Shown: one piece after another, positions 1 to 8,481 of the stretch
Numbering within the stretch: position 1 is the first letter of the stretch
Layout of the letters: the number at the start of each line of letters is the position of its first letter
The notes under the pieces: generated by a model
Database searches by the model: none
What the model saw: the letters and a program-made list of their open reading frames with translations, nothing else
Told to the model about the DNA's origin: nothing
Source: VAZQ01 sp963756715
GTDB lineage: Bacteria; Pseudomonadota; Alphaproteobacteria; Rhizobiales; Xanthobacteraceae
Assembly (NCBI GenBank): GCA_963756715.1
Contig: CAVWOV010000034.1
Location: 1-64,000 of the forward strand
Length of the DNA: 64,000 nt
Direction: 5' to 3'
Program-made: the position numbers and the translations under genes

Positions 1-253
1 CTATTGCCGAGCGTAGCCGCGCTTGGCCATGCAACTGTCGTACACGTCGTCAAATTTGAACTTCGATCGGACCACGGAGCCGGCCTCGGCCTTGGTGGCC
101 TCGCCGATGCGGTGGCCCGGTCGATCTTGGCCTGCTAAATCACAGCCAGGTAGTTTGGGTTGGGTCGGTCCAGGCCAGGTTCACCGGGCGTGCTGGCGCA
201 CCAGGAAGCAGCACTGCCAGTGCCAAGGAAAGACAACGGGACGACGCGGCCAT
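1..253 (-). pseudogene. Decayed small lipoprotein gene
   Basis: Read leftwards from an ATG at 253-251, the first residues form a signal peptide ending LALAVLLPG. Restoring one base near 200 would complete the lipobox LPGC followed by AST. The body continues in a second frame (GEPGLDRPNPNYLAVI), is cut by a TAG at 137-135, and ends in a third frame with FDDVYDSCMAKRGYARQ and a TAG at 3-1. Small Rhizobiales lipoproteins often end in a similar CMxxRGY tail, which is a recollection and not a database result. Two frame breaks plus a stop suggest a dead gene and not a single reading error. The function is unknown. Confidence 0.42.
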
Positions 254-361
254 GCGGTTGATTATACACCGCGCGATGAGCGTCGTCTTGTCGATTTCAA
301 GTTTGCGGGCCGCGTGGCAGAGGCGTTTCCGCGCGGTCGCACGGCGGGTGCCGTCGAAGAG

Positions 362-439
362 TTAAGTCAGCCAGAAAAATAATAACACGGCGAGCACCAC
401 GTTGACCAGGACGAGGGTCAGAATCTCTATTCGCGTCAT
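362..439 (-). CDS. Possible 25-residue single-pass membrane peptide
   Basis: An ATG at 439-437 opens a 25-codon frame that stops at 364-362. After MTRIEI it is one hydrophobic helix (LTLVLVNVVLAVLLFFWL), so it would be a minimal transmembrane peptide. A purine-rich AGGACAG lies about 6 bases upstream of the start. I do not recognise it. The hydrophobic pattern and the Shine-Dalgarno-like stretch are the only support, and it lies among decayed genes. Confidence 0.27.
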   Translation of the reverse strand: MTRIEILTLVLVNVVLAVLLFFWLT

Positions 440-539
440 GAGCTCTGTCCTGAAGGCAGCTCACCGCAAATAACCTAGCGGCCAAATGCTTCCGAGAAAA
501 GGCATTATCGCCTTATCGCGGTCAGACATTCGCTTCCGC

Positions 540-813
540 TTATGGTGCCGTCGCCTCGCAGATACAAATCGCGTTCTCCAGCATAGCTTGGAACACCAGT
601 TCCAGCTCACCGGGTGAACTGCCGATGACCTTGAGCACCCTGAAGTCGCGGCGCGCTGCTCACGCTCCTCCGCCAGTTCGTGTTGGAGCGATTCATCTGC
701 TCTTGCAGGGACGCAGAATTATCGGAAGATCGCGTGCCACGCCGTGCGCTGCTGCTACGTTTTCGTGCCGGGACTTTGGATGTTTTCGTACCAGTCGCAC
801 TACGCCGCTTCAT
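540..813 (-). pseudogene. N-terminal fragment of a GAF-domain sensor kinase
   Basis: The fragment starts MKRRSATGTKTSKV, a basic leader like that of the large GAF/histidine-kinase family in Bradyrhizobium. It then shifts frame to HELAEEREQRAATS and again to GELELVFQAMLENAICICEA, ending at a TAA at 542-540. In the intact family, as I recall it, this stretch is the linker and the start of the first GAF domain (SSPGELEPVFQAMLENA...RICEA). The rest of the GAF, dimerisation and ATPase domains is absent. At least two frameshifts and the truncation make it non-functional. Confidence 0.5.
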
Positions 814-1085
814 GTCCGCCCCCAGGCCAAGGACAAGGCATCGTAGCGACTAGACCCGGCGATACGGAAGAGGCGCGGCGTGGACTAGGATCGGTTTTGT
901 GCAGTGCGGCCTTAAAGCCGGCCGAAATGACGTTCAGGGCTCGAAACCGGAAAAGCTCAGAATGAGCAAATGATTTCTCCTGTGCGCCCCTAAGCGGACA
1001 TAGGCAGAGCGAATAGGTGACCGGCCATGCCGTCAAGAACGCCCCGCATTGATTTCTGTCTGTCAGCCGCGCACGTTTAGCAAGC

Positions 1086-1346
1086 GTGCCCAACCCCTTG
1101 TCTACCCGTTCCAGGTTCGCTTTCGACCTGCGCAAGCGCGCCGACCGCGGTAAGTGCGAAGGCCGCAAGTCATGGGCTGAAATTAATCCCGAACTGGTCG
1201 CCGAGGCCAAGCATCTGCGGCGTCGTTCACCAAAGGGTGGTCAACGTTCGCTGCGTGATGTTGCTGCCGAGCTTGCGAAACTGGGCTTCGTCAATGAACG
1301 TGGCGCGACGTTCTCGGCTTCGTCGGCGCAGTCGATGATTGCTTAG
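1086..1346 (+). pseudogene. C-terminal remnant of a serine recombinase
   Basis: An 86-codon frame reads LRKRADRGKCEGRKSW, then NPELVAEAKHLRRR and SLRDVAAELAKLGFVNERG, ending SAQSMIA. That is the tail of the resolvase/recombinase family: the GKCEGRKS linker followed by the C-terminal helix-turn-helix (LRDIAAELxxxGxxNxRGxxFxxxSIxxML in relatives). The catalytic resolvase domain with its nucleophilic serine is missing, so it cannot recombine DNA. It converges with the PEP-CTERM-like pseudogene, overlapping it by four bases. A dead recombinase fits a degraded mobile island. Confidence 0.6.
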
Positions 1347-1967
1347 GTGGTCGCTACAGCAGCAGCCTTCCGCTTCCTGCGCCAGCCCATCAATCCCAGC
1401 ACGCCGAGGCCGGTGGCAAACAGCGGGAGTGCGGCTGGGAGTGGGGTTTGTGAGATTGCAGCCACCGCTAAACCTTGAATCCAGGATTGGTGTATGGAGC
1501 GCCACAAATAAAGCTGCAACCCGTTTGAGGCGGGCCGTAACCCATCCACGGCCATCCAACTTACACTCGTTAGTGATGTCAAACTAAAATCCGATATTTG
1601 AAAACCACTCGCGGTTTGGCCGTTGAAAATTGCATATTGGTTAACGCAGACATCCGAGGATGCACAGGTAATCCAAAGAACATTGTAGTTGGTATTCGTT
1701 CCGCCGTAGATAGAAGGATCCGCCGGGACTACTTGCAATCCATCCGGTGGGGTAGACGATGCTGCTTTGAACAGCATTAGGCAGACTAACCCCAACAAGA
1801 TAAATCTCGGTGCCGTTGCCAGGGCCGTTAGTGACTGAAAAATCATACATCCAACTTCCAGGAGAACCGGTAACCGTGTAGCTCACGTCGACGGGGTTTG
1901 CTTACGCTACTCCGACCATCCCGAACAGAATTAGTGACGCGAAAACGCTAGCTAATTTTGCTTTCAC
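1343..1967 (-). pseudogene. Broken PEP-CTERM-like exported protein gene
   Basis: A GTG at 1967-1965 starts a signal peptide (VKAKLASVFASLILFGM) that is cut after GVA by a TAA, exactly where signal peptidase would cleave. The mature part resumes as NPVDVSYTVTGSPGSWMYDF, then shifts frame near 1725 to SIYGGTNTNYNVLW. The end reads LPAALPLFATGLGVLGLMGW then RRKRKA: a PEP-CTERM-type tripartite sorting tail of motif, hydrophobic helix and basic anchor, in the VPLPAALPLF variant. A further pair of compensating shifts near 1480-1530 is possible, since another frame there reads GAPYTNPGFK. Such proteins are normally sorted by an exosortase, and none is visible here. Confidence 0.6.
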
Positions 1968-2173
1968 AAGTACAGCCTGAAATAAACTGGATAAGATCGC
2001 ATGAGACGCTCCTCTTATCGGCGCTTGGCTGACACAAGATCCATCCTGCCCCCTATTGGGCGCGCTGCATAGGGCCGAGTGGCCGATTTACTGCGCGGTG
2101 GAAGGCCGTGGTACCCGCGCCATTTCCGGTTCGGGCCAATCACGTCATTTACGCACCGCAGCAGACAGCGTCC

Positions 2174-3151
2174 TTATTCAATCACCTCGTCGGTGAGCGC
2201 AAGCAACTTCGGCGGGACGGTGAGGCCGAGCGCCTTCGCGGTCGTAACATTGATGATGAAATCGAACTTGGTCGGCTGTTCGACCGGGATGTCAGCTGGT
2301 TTCGCCCCGCGCAGAACCTTATCAACAAGGTCAGCGGCGCGTCGAAACAGGTCCAGGTAATTTGGCGCGTACGACATAACCTCCATCTGCAACAATCTCC
2401 TGGAAGCCGTGCATCGTTGGCAGACGCGCAGCGAGCGTCAGAGTGTTGATGCGTACCCGGTTCGTGTTGACGAACGCATCTGCAGCGACATAGAGCGCCT
2501 GTGCGGTCCGGCTGGCCGACTCGATAGCGGATGCGATATCTTCCTGGCGTTGGAACTCGAATTTTGTAGTTTCGATATCAATCGCGCGGGCCGCCGCGTC
2601 AAGCTGCTGTACCTCCAATATTGAACCAGAATTACCCTTATTCGCCATGATCTTGAGCCGGCGTAGATCGGGAACAATCTCGCGCAAGACTGCAGCCGCT
2701 TGCCTGCGGTATCGTCATGTTGGGTCGACAGCCCAGTGACATTGCCGCCTGGCCGCGCCAGGCTCGCGACAAGGCCGCTACCAACTGGATCGCCTACCAC
2801 CGTAAAGACGATTGGAATAACCGATGTCTGTTGCTTCGCAGCGACCGCCGTTGCGGTGCCCCAGGTTGCAATGACATCGACCTCGCGGCGAACAAGCTCG
2901 GCTGCAAGTTCGCTGAACCGCTCAGAGTGGCCATTCGCCCAACGATATGAAATAGCAACGGTGCGACCATCGATCCAGCCGAGTTGGGCCAGCCGCTTGG
3001 AGAAAGCGGCGACCCGCGGGAGCGCCGTCGGAGCCGTGCTTGGTCCGAGAAAGCCGATCGTTGGTACGTGTATGGCTGGCTGCGCTCGCCCAGCGATCAG
3101 CCACGGCACCCCCGCGACGCCAATAGCTTTGATGAAATCGCGTCGCCGCAT
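2174..3151 (-). pseudogene. Frameshifted ABC transporter substrate-binding protein (PF04392 type)
   Basis: The product starts MRRRDFIKAIGVAGVPWLIA, a Tat/Sec-like signal, then follows the PF04392 (ABC_sub_bind) pattern: IGFLGPST, FSKRLAQLGWIDGRTVAI, a VIATWGT strand, and VGDPVGSGLVASLARPGGNV. It shifts frame near 2690 to LREIVPDLRRLKIMANKGN and near 2395 to MSYAPNYLDLFRRAADLVDK, ending ALTDEVIE. All three pieces align end to end, so the gene was once complete at about 325 residues. No permease or ATPase gene is nearby; such orphan binding-protein genes are abundant in Bradyrhizobium relatives. Confidence 0.75.
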
Positions 3152-3284
3152 TGCCCACCCCGAACTGGACCGCGCCAATCTTAGCTTTCCAGCTAGGCCA
3201 TCAAATCAGGAATTTGCGCCCAGCGAAATGGGGTTCGAGGGTCTGGTTGCGCGGTAGCAATTCGGCGCCGCGCATGTAGGTTGA

Positions 3285-3390
3285 GGGTCAGACGCGTCAC
3301 ATTCGGCTGCCGTCTCCGGTTTCCGTATGTCCGCTATCCTCCGTTTACAACAGCCACTGATGGAAACGCAATTTCGCCGTCATGGGCCAT
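3285..3390. repeat. Intergenic repeat copy A, 3' of a binding-protein gene
   Basis: About 106 bases, roughly 80% identical by eye to 4515-4619. It shares the start GGGTCAGAC, the core CACTGATGGAAACGC and the end CGTCATGGGCCA. Both copies lie about 35 bases beyond the 3' end of a PF04392 gene, so gene and flank were probably duplicated together. I see no protein in it. Confidence 0.6.
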
Positions 3391-3423
3391 AAGGAGCCCT
3401 GAGCAACGGCGGCAAAGCAGGCT

Positions 3424-4404
3424 CTATTCGATCACATCGTCGGCGAGTTGCTGCAGAAGTGGCGGCACATCTAAACCTAACGCACTTGCGGTCTTTAAAT
3501 CAGCACCAAGCGGAATTTGGTAGGAAACTGTACGGGTAGATCGCCCGGCTTTTCACCTTTGAGGATGCGATTTGCGTAAACGCCCGCACGACGATAGTTA
3601 TCTCCGATATCATTTCCATAAGCTAGTAGTGCGCCGTTCTTGGGCGCGGAGAGTGCAGTGAAAATAGTTGGTAGCTTGTTCTGCAGCGCGATTGCGGCGA
3701 TTTCTTTGGAGTTTCTGGTACGAAGGGACCTGGCATAGCCACGAGCCCGCAATTAGGCTCTTCGCCTGAGATACGATCAAAGACCTAAGCTCGGTCATGC
3801 TGTTGACCGGCGCAACGACCGGCACGATACCAAACGAATTGGCCGCGGCGCGGAACGGCGACAAGTAGATTGCGTGGTAGGGCTCAGCGACCGGATTGTA
3901 GAAGATTGCAATACGAGTAAGGCGCGGAGCGACCGCCTTCAGTAGCTCAACATATTTGCTGATTACGGAAGGTTCTAAATTGACGAACCCAGTGAAATTG
4001 CCGCCAGGCTTAGCCCAGCTTGCAACTAAGCCCTGACCGATTGGATCGACGATGTTGGCGAAAATCACCGGGATCGTCCGCGTCTCGTCTTTAAGAATAA
4101 GCGTCGTCGTTGAAGTGGAGGATAAAATAAGATCAGGATTCGAATGGACAATTTCTTTTGCCAGCTGGCGTATCCGAATGATTTCGGTAGCCCAAAAGTA
4201 CCAACTCCGTAAATTGCTGCCTTCAACCCACCCAAGCTGCTGTAATCCATCGTGAAAAGCCGCGGCCCAGCCTTTAGCTTCTGGGTGGTCTTCCGGGAAA
4301 TGCATCATGACTGAAATCCGGCGAAAACTTGCTTCTGCGAAAGCTACGCGTGCGCGTGCCGCAGCCGAAACGCTCAGTAAGTAGAGAAATTCGCGTCGTC
4401 TCAT
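3424..4404 (-). pseudogene. Second frameshifted ABC substrate-binding protein (PF04392 type)
   Basis: The start MRRREFLYLLSVSAAARARV is a twin-arginine-like leader. The body keeps the family pattern: GLQQLGWVEGSNL, SNPDLILSSTSTTTLIL, IPVIFANIVDPIGQGLVASW, AKPGGNFTGFVNLE and LLKAVAPRLTRIAIFYNP. Near 3755 the frame changes to continue as NSKEIAAIALQNKLPTIFTA and YANRILKGEKPGDLPVQFPT. It changes again near 3500 to finish DLKTASALGLDVPPLLQQL then DDVIE with a TAG at 3426-3424. At least two indels are present. It is a paralogue of the genes on either side, from an old tandem duplication. Confidence 0.75.
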
Positions 4405-4514
4405 TGCTCTCGCCGCCCTGAGCTTGTTTGATTACAGCAAAAAAATCGGCACCGCGAAACTCGGGAAAACGTCAATTTGCAGCGCAACATTTCTGGCCCG
4501 CACAAGTCGGAAGT

Positions 4515-4619
4515 GGGTCAGACACGTGACATTCGGTTACTGCCTCCGGCTCATGCATGTCGCTATCCTCTGTTTGCGACGGCCACTGATGGAAACGCGA
4601 TTCCGTCGTCATGGGCCAC
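4515..4619. repeat. Intergenic repeat copy B, 3' of a binding-protein gene
   Basis: Counterpart of the copy at 3285-3390, lying between the intact PF04392 gene (3' end at 4655) and the 5' end of the second broken one. The shared blocks are GGGTCAGAC, CACTGATGGAAACGC and CGTCATGGGCCA. Confidence 0.6.
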
Positions 4620-4654
4620 TTTGAGAACCTGAGCAGCCGCAGCAAAATCCATCC

Positions 4655-5644
4655 TTATTCGATCACCTCGTCGGCGCGGGTGAGCATTGTCGGCGGAATG
4701 CTGAAGCGCAAGTCTCTAGCGGTCTTGAGATTGATTACGAGTTCGAACCTTACGGGCTGCTCGATCGGAAGGTTGCCCGGCGCTTCCCCCTTGAAAATCC
4801 TGTCCACATAGCTCGCCGCGCGACGATAGAGATCGGGATAGCTTACGCCGTACGACAGCAGCCCTCCGGCTTCAGCGAACTCTCTCGCTGGGTAGGCCGT
4901 TGGGATGCGATGCTTCGCAGCGAGTTCCGCGATCAGATAGCGGTTTGCCTGGGTGAGCCCGTCGATTCCCACAAGCACTGCCTCGGCCCGCTCGCGGCTG
5001 GCGGCCTCAAACGCGGGCGCAAAGTCGTTGGCCGTGCGCACGTCGATAAACTGGGGAAGAACCTTAAGGATTGGAGCGGTCCGCGCGATCTCAGCGCGCT
5101 CCCCGGCCGACATTGGGTTGCTCATATTGGCGAGATGAGCAACTCGCGTGAGACCAGGGATTGTCTCCGTCAGCAGTTCTAGCCGTTTCCCTTCCAGTTC
5201 GGTTACGAACGCGCTGAGCCCAGTGACATTCCCGCCTGGATGCGCGAGCGATGAGACTGCTTCGAAAGCGTCACCGATCGCAGCCATGACTATGGGGATC
5301 GTGGTTGTGGCTTTCTTGGCCGCTAATACGGAGGGTGTCCCACGGGTCACGATTATGTTGACGCGCCGGCCAACAAGCTCGGCCGCTAGCGCCGGATAAC
5401 GTCCGGTATCGCCGCTAGCGAAGCGATATTCGATCTCGTAGTCCCGGCCCTCCTGGTAACCGCGTTCGCGCATGCCTTGATGAAAAGCAGCGATATTGGC
5501 GGCATTCAGTGCGACCGATGTCGTCTCCAACACTCCGATACGGTACACCTTGCGTAATTGCGCTCGCGCTGTGAACGGCCACGTTGATGCCGCGCCACCG
5601 AGCAGGGTGATGAACTCGCGCCTTCTAAGCCGATCGAATGGCAT
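4655..5644 (-). CDS. ABC transporter substrate-binding protein (PF04392 family)
   Basis: The frame is intact at about 329 residues. The ATG at 5644 is preferred over an upstream ATG at 5686 because GGGAG lies just upstream and it gives a compact Tat-like signal, RRREFITLLGGAA, with a cleavage region TARAQ. The core carries the family landmarks: YRIGVLETT, GMRERGYQEGRDYEIEYRFA, NIIVTRGTPSVLAAKKATTT, HPGGNVTGLSA, and the C-terminal LPIEQPVRFELVINLKTA ending TRADEVIE. It would bind an unknown small ligand in the periplasm. No cognate permease or ATPase is adjacent. It is the only intact member of the three-gene tandem set. Confidence 0.88.
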   Translation of the reverse strand: MPFDRLRRREFITLLGGAASTWPFTARAQLRKVYRIGVLETTSVALNAANIAAFHQGMRERGYQEGRDYEIEYRFASGDTGRYPALAAELVGRRVNIIVTRGTPSVLAAKKATTTIPIVMAAIGDAFEAVSSLAHPGGNVTGLSAFVTELEGKRLELLTETIPGLTRVAHLANMSNPMSAGERAEIARTAPILKVLPQFIDVRTANDFAPAFEAASRERAEAVLVGIDGLTQANRYLIAELAAKHRIPTAYPAREFAEAGGLLSYGVSYPDLYRRAASYVDRIFKGEAPGNLPIEQPVRFELVINLKTARDLRFSIPPTMLTRADEVIE

Positions 5645-5797
5645 TCGCCGCTCCCTAGCCAGCGTGGCAGCATAGCGGATTGGCAAGGATCAGTCAGGAT
5701 CTTGCTGCGCTGCGGGACTTTGATCCAGAGACCAAGAGCCCAGCCGCGATCGAGGCGCAGAAGGTGCGGTCGGAGAACTGGAACAAGTAGGCCGGCA

Positions 5798-6537
5798 ATG
5801 TGCGGACGGTTCACCCGGAATTACACTTGGCAGCAAATTCATGCCCTGTACCGCCTCACCGCGCCCGCGGCCATTCCCAACCTTCGGCCGATCTACAATG
5901 TTTGTCCCACAGATCCGGTCGACACCATCGTTGCGAACGACGGCAAGCATGAGTTCGTCGAGATGCGTTGGGGCCTCGTGCCGTTCTGGTGGTCGAAGCT
6001 ACTCAAGGAATTGCGGCTCGCGACGTTCAACGTTCGCGTCGAGACGGTGACGACCAAGCCGTTCTTCCGCGAACCCTTCAAAAGCAAACGATGTCTCATG
6101 CCGGTCTCTGGCTATTACGAGTGGCAAGACCTCCCTTCCGGCAAGCAGCCCTGGTACTTCACCGCTCGCGATGGCTCGCCCGTTCTGACCGTCGCCGGGC
6201 TTTGGGATGAATGGAAAAACCGCGAGACCGGCGACCGCATCAAGTCGTGTGCCATGATCATCTGCGAACCGAACGAGTTCGTTGCCGAGGTCCACGATCG
6301 AATGCCGGTCCTGTTAAGCCTGAGCAGTTCGACCATTGGCTGAGCGGAGACATGGGAGTTGAGGAATTGAAACCGGCGCCGAACGACTATTTGCAGCGCT
6401 GGCCAGTCTCCAGGCGCGTGAACAGTTCGAAGGCCGACAAGGACGACGCCACGCTCGTCAATCCAATTCTCGATGACCCAAATGCGCTCAAAGATGTCGC
6501 CGAGCTATTTGGCCAGGTCGAAAGCCCGGAGCAATAG
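5798..6537 (+). pseudogene. SRAP (HMCES/YedK-type) protein, frameshifted
   Basis: The ATG at 5798 gives MCGRF, leaving Cys2 as the N-terminal nucleophile after Met removal. SRAP proteins covalently trap abasic sites in single-stranded DNA. Family landmarks follow: RPIYNVCPTD, EMRWGLVPFWW, ATFNVRVETV, CLMPVSGYYEW with the active-site Glu, and HDRMPVLL with the active-site His. At about 6315 (CTGTTAAGCC) one base is missing. The true continuation KPEQFDHWLSGD, then LKPAPNDYLQRWPVS and SKADKDDATLVNPI, lies in the next frame to 6537. Restored length is about 246 residues, normal for the family. A sequencing error is possible because all active-site residues are intact. Confidence 0.85.
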
Positions 6538-6578
6538 GCTGCTTCCGATATGCCGCGAATCTGCTAAGCGTCCGCCGC

Positions 6579-6878
6579 ATGACGACCAATTCCGGCGCTC
6601 AGTTCGAAATCTCTCTCGATGGCGTACCGCGCACCTATCGCGATCGGCATGACCTGGCCGTCGAGGCGGCCGGGAATCTCAAGCGAGACAACCACCGCTG
6701 CGAGGTAGCGGTGCGCGACATGCGGACGAATGAGCAGACCATTATCGGGCACCAATTGCCCTTAGGCATAAATGTAGGGGCGGATTACCCGGACGGAAAA
6801 GCGGCCGTCACTAGCCGGCGGAGAACAAAACGGCACCAGCGTGCCTTCTCCGAGTCAAAAAAGGCCCCGAAGGCGTGA
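6579..6878 (+). CDS. Hypothetical small protein
   Basis: A 99-codon frame. Residues 1-55 look like a real small alpha/beta protein (FEISLDGVPRTYRDRHDL, EAAGNLKRDNHRCEVAVRDM), similar to Bradyrhizobium hypotheticals of the form EVSLDGxxRxFxDRxDLAxEAA. The last 40 residues are unconvincing and run into the hairpin repeat at 6852. The C-terminus has therefore probably been lost or replaced. The function is unknown. Confidence 0.45.
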   Translation: MTTNSGAQFEISLDGVPRTYRDRHDLAVEAAGNLKRDNHRCEVAVRDMRTNEQTIIGHQLPLGINVGADYPDGKAAVTSRRRTKRHQRAFSESKKAPKA

Positions 6879-6894
6879 GGGAGCCTGCCGGGGC
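6852..6894 (-). terminator. Hairpin repeat R1 (leftward terminator-like)
   Basis: On the minus strand GCCCCG pairs with CGGGGC across a roughly 25-base loop, followed by CTTTTTTGACTC. It is the first of four related GAGTCAAA...GGCCCC hairpins in this region (see 7137, 7374 and 8920). Confidence 0.45.
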
Positions 6895-7000
6895 GTTTAC
6901 AAAGCGCCGACTTCGATGGATGGCAAGTTAATAAGAGAACGGAAACGATTGCTCGCTAGCATCCCGATTGTTGGGTACCTCGTCCGTCCTAACAAGGGGA

Positions 7001-7038
7001 GCCTCCAGCACCGGTCCGAATGCTGGGGGCTTTCTTTT
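7001..7038 (+). terminator. Intrinsic terminator, rightward
   Basis: GCCTCCAGCA (7001-7010) pairs with TGCTGGGGGC (7021-7030) over 10 bp with one G-U, and is followed by TTTCTTTTTG. This is a textbook terminator on the plus strand. No convincing protein gene precedes it after 6878, so it may end the transcript of the hypothetical gene at 6579 or a small RNA starting about 6900. Confidence 0.65.
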
Positions 7039-7084
7039 TGTTCGCAATGACTTAGCGGCGCGGCCGTGGATTCGTTTTTGATCC

Positions 7085-7177
7085 TGTCGGCTGTCCGACT
7101 TGGCCACGCTGCAAAACGCACCAGCGGCGGCTCTCTGAGTTCAAAAAAGCCCCGGTGGTCGAAGGGACCACCGAGGC
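7085..7177. repeat. Hairpin repeat unit R2
   Basis: The unit reads TGTCGGCTGTCCGAC, then GCAAAACGCACCAGCGGC, then GAGTTCAAAAAAG and the hairpin GGTGGTC/GACCACC. On the minus strand the hairpin is followed by TTTTTT, so it can act as a leftward terminator. It matches 8866-8961 over its whole length, and the match resumes just outside the IS element. Confidence 0.6.
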
Positions 7178-7206
7178 TCTAAGTACGGGTGTTAGCGACT
7201 CACACA

Positions 7207-8481
7207 TTATTCGATTCGCCGTTGTGCGGAAGATGCCGGGATCCGATTGCGGGAATTGTGTGGACACGGCAACGGGCGGCATGGCCTCCCCAAAATCGAG
7301 AGACCACCGGGTGAGACCGCGCCGAACTTGAGGACCAAACAATCGATGGCAACCAAAGTCAGCGGCCTGCTGCGAATCAAAGAAAGAGGCCCCGAAGTCA
7401 TGAGGGACCATCGGAGCCTGAAGTGGGGCTTACGCAGTGTAAGGTAGACGCGATGACCGTAGCGCCATGCCGGTGATGCGGCAAATGCCCGTTCGGGGTA
7501 TGTGCCGTGACTCAGCCGCGTGCGTGGGTTCGATTTTGAACCGCCCCGAGTTTGCCGGAGGCTGTTTGGTTTGAAGTACGCCGCCATAGCGGGTGCTTCC
7601 AGCATGGCGTAATAGCGCTCCTCAGCTTCTGCTGGCGGGATGTTGCCGATGGGCTCCAGGAGCCGCCGGTTATTGAACCAGTCTACCCATTCCAGGGTTG
7701 CGAACTCGACCGCCTCGAACGATCGCCACGGTCCACGCCGATGAATGACCTCGGCTTTGTAGAGGCCGTTGATGGTCTCGGCGAGAGCATTGTCGTAGCT
7801 GTCTCCGACGCTGCCGACGGAGGGTTCGATGCCAGCCTCGGCCAGGCGTTCAGTGTACTTGATCGAGACGTACTGGCTGCCTCGGTCGCTGTGGTGGACA
7901 AGGCCTCCGCGATGGATGGGCCGTCGGTCATGCAGGGCCTGCTCCAGCGCGTCGAGCACGAAGCCCGCGTGCGCCGTCCGTGATGCCCGCCAACCGACAA
8001 TGCGCCGTGCATAGGCGTCGATCACGAAGGCGACGTACACAAAGCCAGCCCAGGTTGCCACATAGGTGAAGTCGGAGACCCAAAGTACGTTCGGACGTGG
8101 CGCCCGGAACTGACGATTGACGTGATCCAGCGGGCAAGGAGCTGTCTTGTCGCTGACTGTCGTGCGCACCGGCTTGCCCCGGATCGCCCCTTGAAGGCCC
8201 ATATCGCGCATCAGCCGCTCCACCGTACACCGCGCCACGTCATGGTTCTCGCGCCGCAGTTGCCGCCAGACCTTGCGCACGCCATAGACTTGGAAGTTGT
8301 CATCGAAGACCCGGCGGACCTCGGGCTTCAGTGCGGCGTCACGCTTGGCACGTGCCGATCGCTTGGCAGGATCAGCACGCCGGGCGACATGAGCATGATA
8401 GGTCGACGGGGCGATCGGCAAGACTTTGCAGATCGGCTCGACCCCATGCGCCTCGCGGTGATCGTCGATGAAAGCGATCAT
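7207..8481 (-). CDS. IS3-family transposase OrfB (DDE integrase)
   Basis: Starts MIAFIDDHREAHGVEPICKV, with an HTH_21-like segment, then an rve integrase core. DDE residues are visible in VLWVSDFTYVAT, VHHSDRGSQYVS and DSYDNALAETINGLYK. The ATG overlaps the orfA stop (ATGA). IS3 elements usually make the active OrfAB fusion by -1 frameshifting. The element-encoded part ends RQTRGGSK at the terminal repeat (7537). The frame lacks a stop there and runs about 110 codons into host DNA to 7207, so the native product carries a foreign tail or the real stop was lost at the junction. Confidence 0.9.
   Translation of the reverse strand: MIAFIDDHREAHGVEPICKVLPIAPSTYHAHVARRADPAKRSARAKRDAALKPEVRRVFDDNFQVYGVRKVWRQLRRENHDVARCTVERLMRDMGLQGAIRGKPVRTTVSDKTAPCPLDHVNRQFRAPRPNVLWVSDFTYVATWAGFVYVAFVIDAYARRIVGWRASRTAHAGFVLDALEQALHDRRPIHRGGLVHHSDRGSQYVSIKYTERLAEAGIEPSVGSVGDSYDNALAETINGLYKAEVIHRRGPWRSFEAVEFATLEWVDWFNNRRLLEPIGNIPPAEAEERYYAMLEAPAMAAYFKPNSLRQTRGGSKSNPRTRLSHGTYPERAFAASPAWRYGHRVYLTLRKPHFRLRWSLMTSGPLSLIRSRPLTLVAIDCLVLKFGAVSPGGLSILGRPCRPLPCPHNSRNRIPASSAQRRIE
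7374..7419. repeat. Hairpin repeat R3
   Basis: GAATCAAAGAAAG is followed by AGGCCCCGA, a loop, and TCGGAGCCT: an imperfect 9-bp hairpin with one mismatch. It is a third diverged copy of the hairpin module seen at 6852, 7137 and 8920, with GCGGCCTGCTGC upstream as in R4. Confidence 0.45.

Noticed and set aside
800..1210. 136-codon minus-strand frame
   Set aside because: The composition is repeat-like without domain features. It overlaps the recognisable recombinase remnant on the plus strand.
5701..5790. Frame fragment LAALRDFDPETKSPAAIEAQ then KVRSENWNK and stop, just upstream of the SRAP gene
   Set aside because: It looks protein-like and may be the 3' remnant of a gene, but it is only about 40 codons without a start and I cannot name a family.
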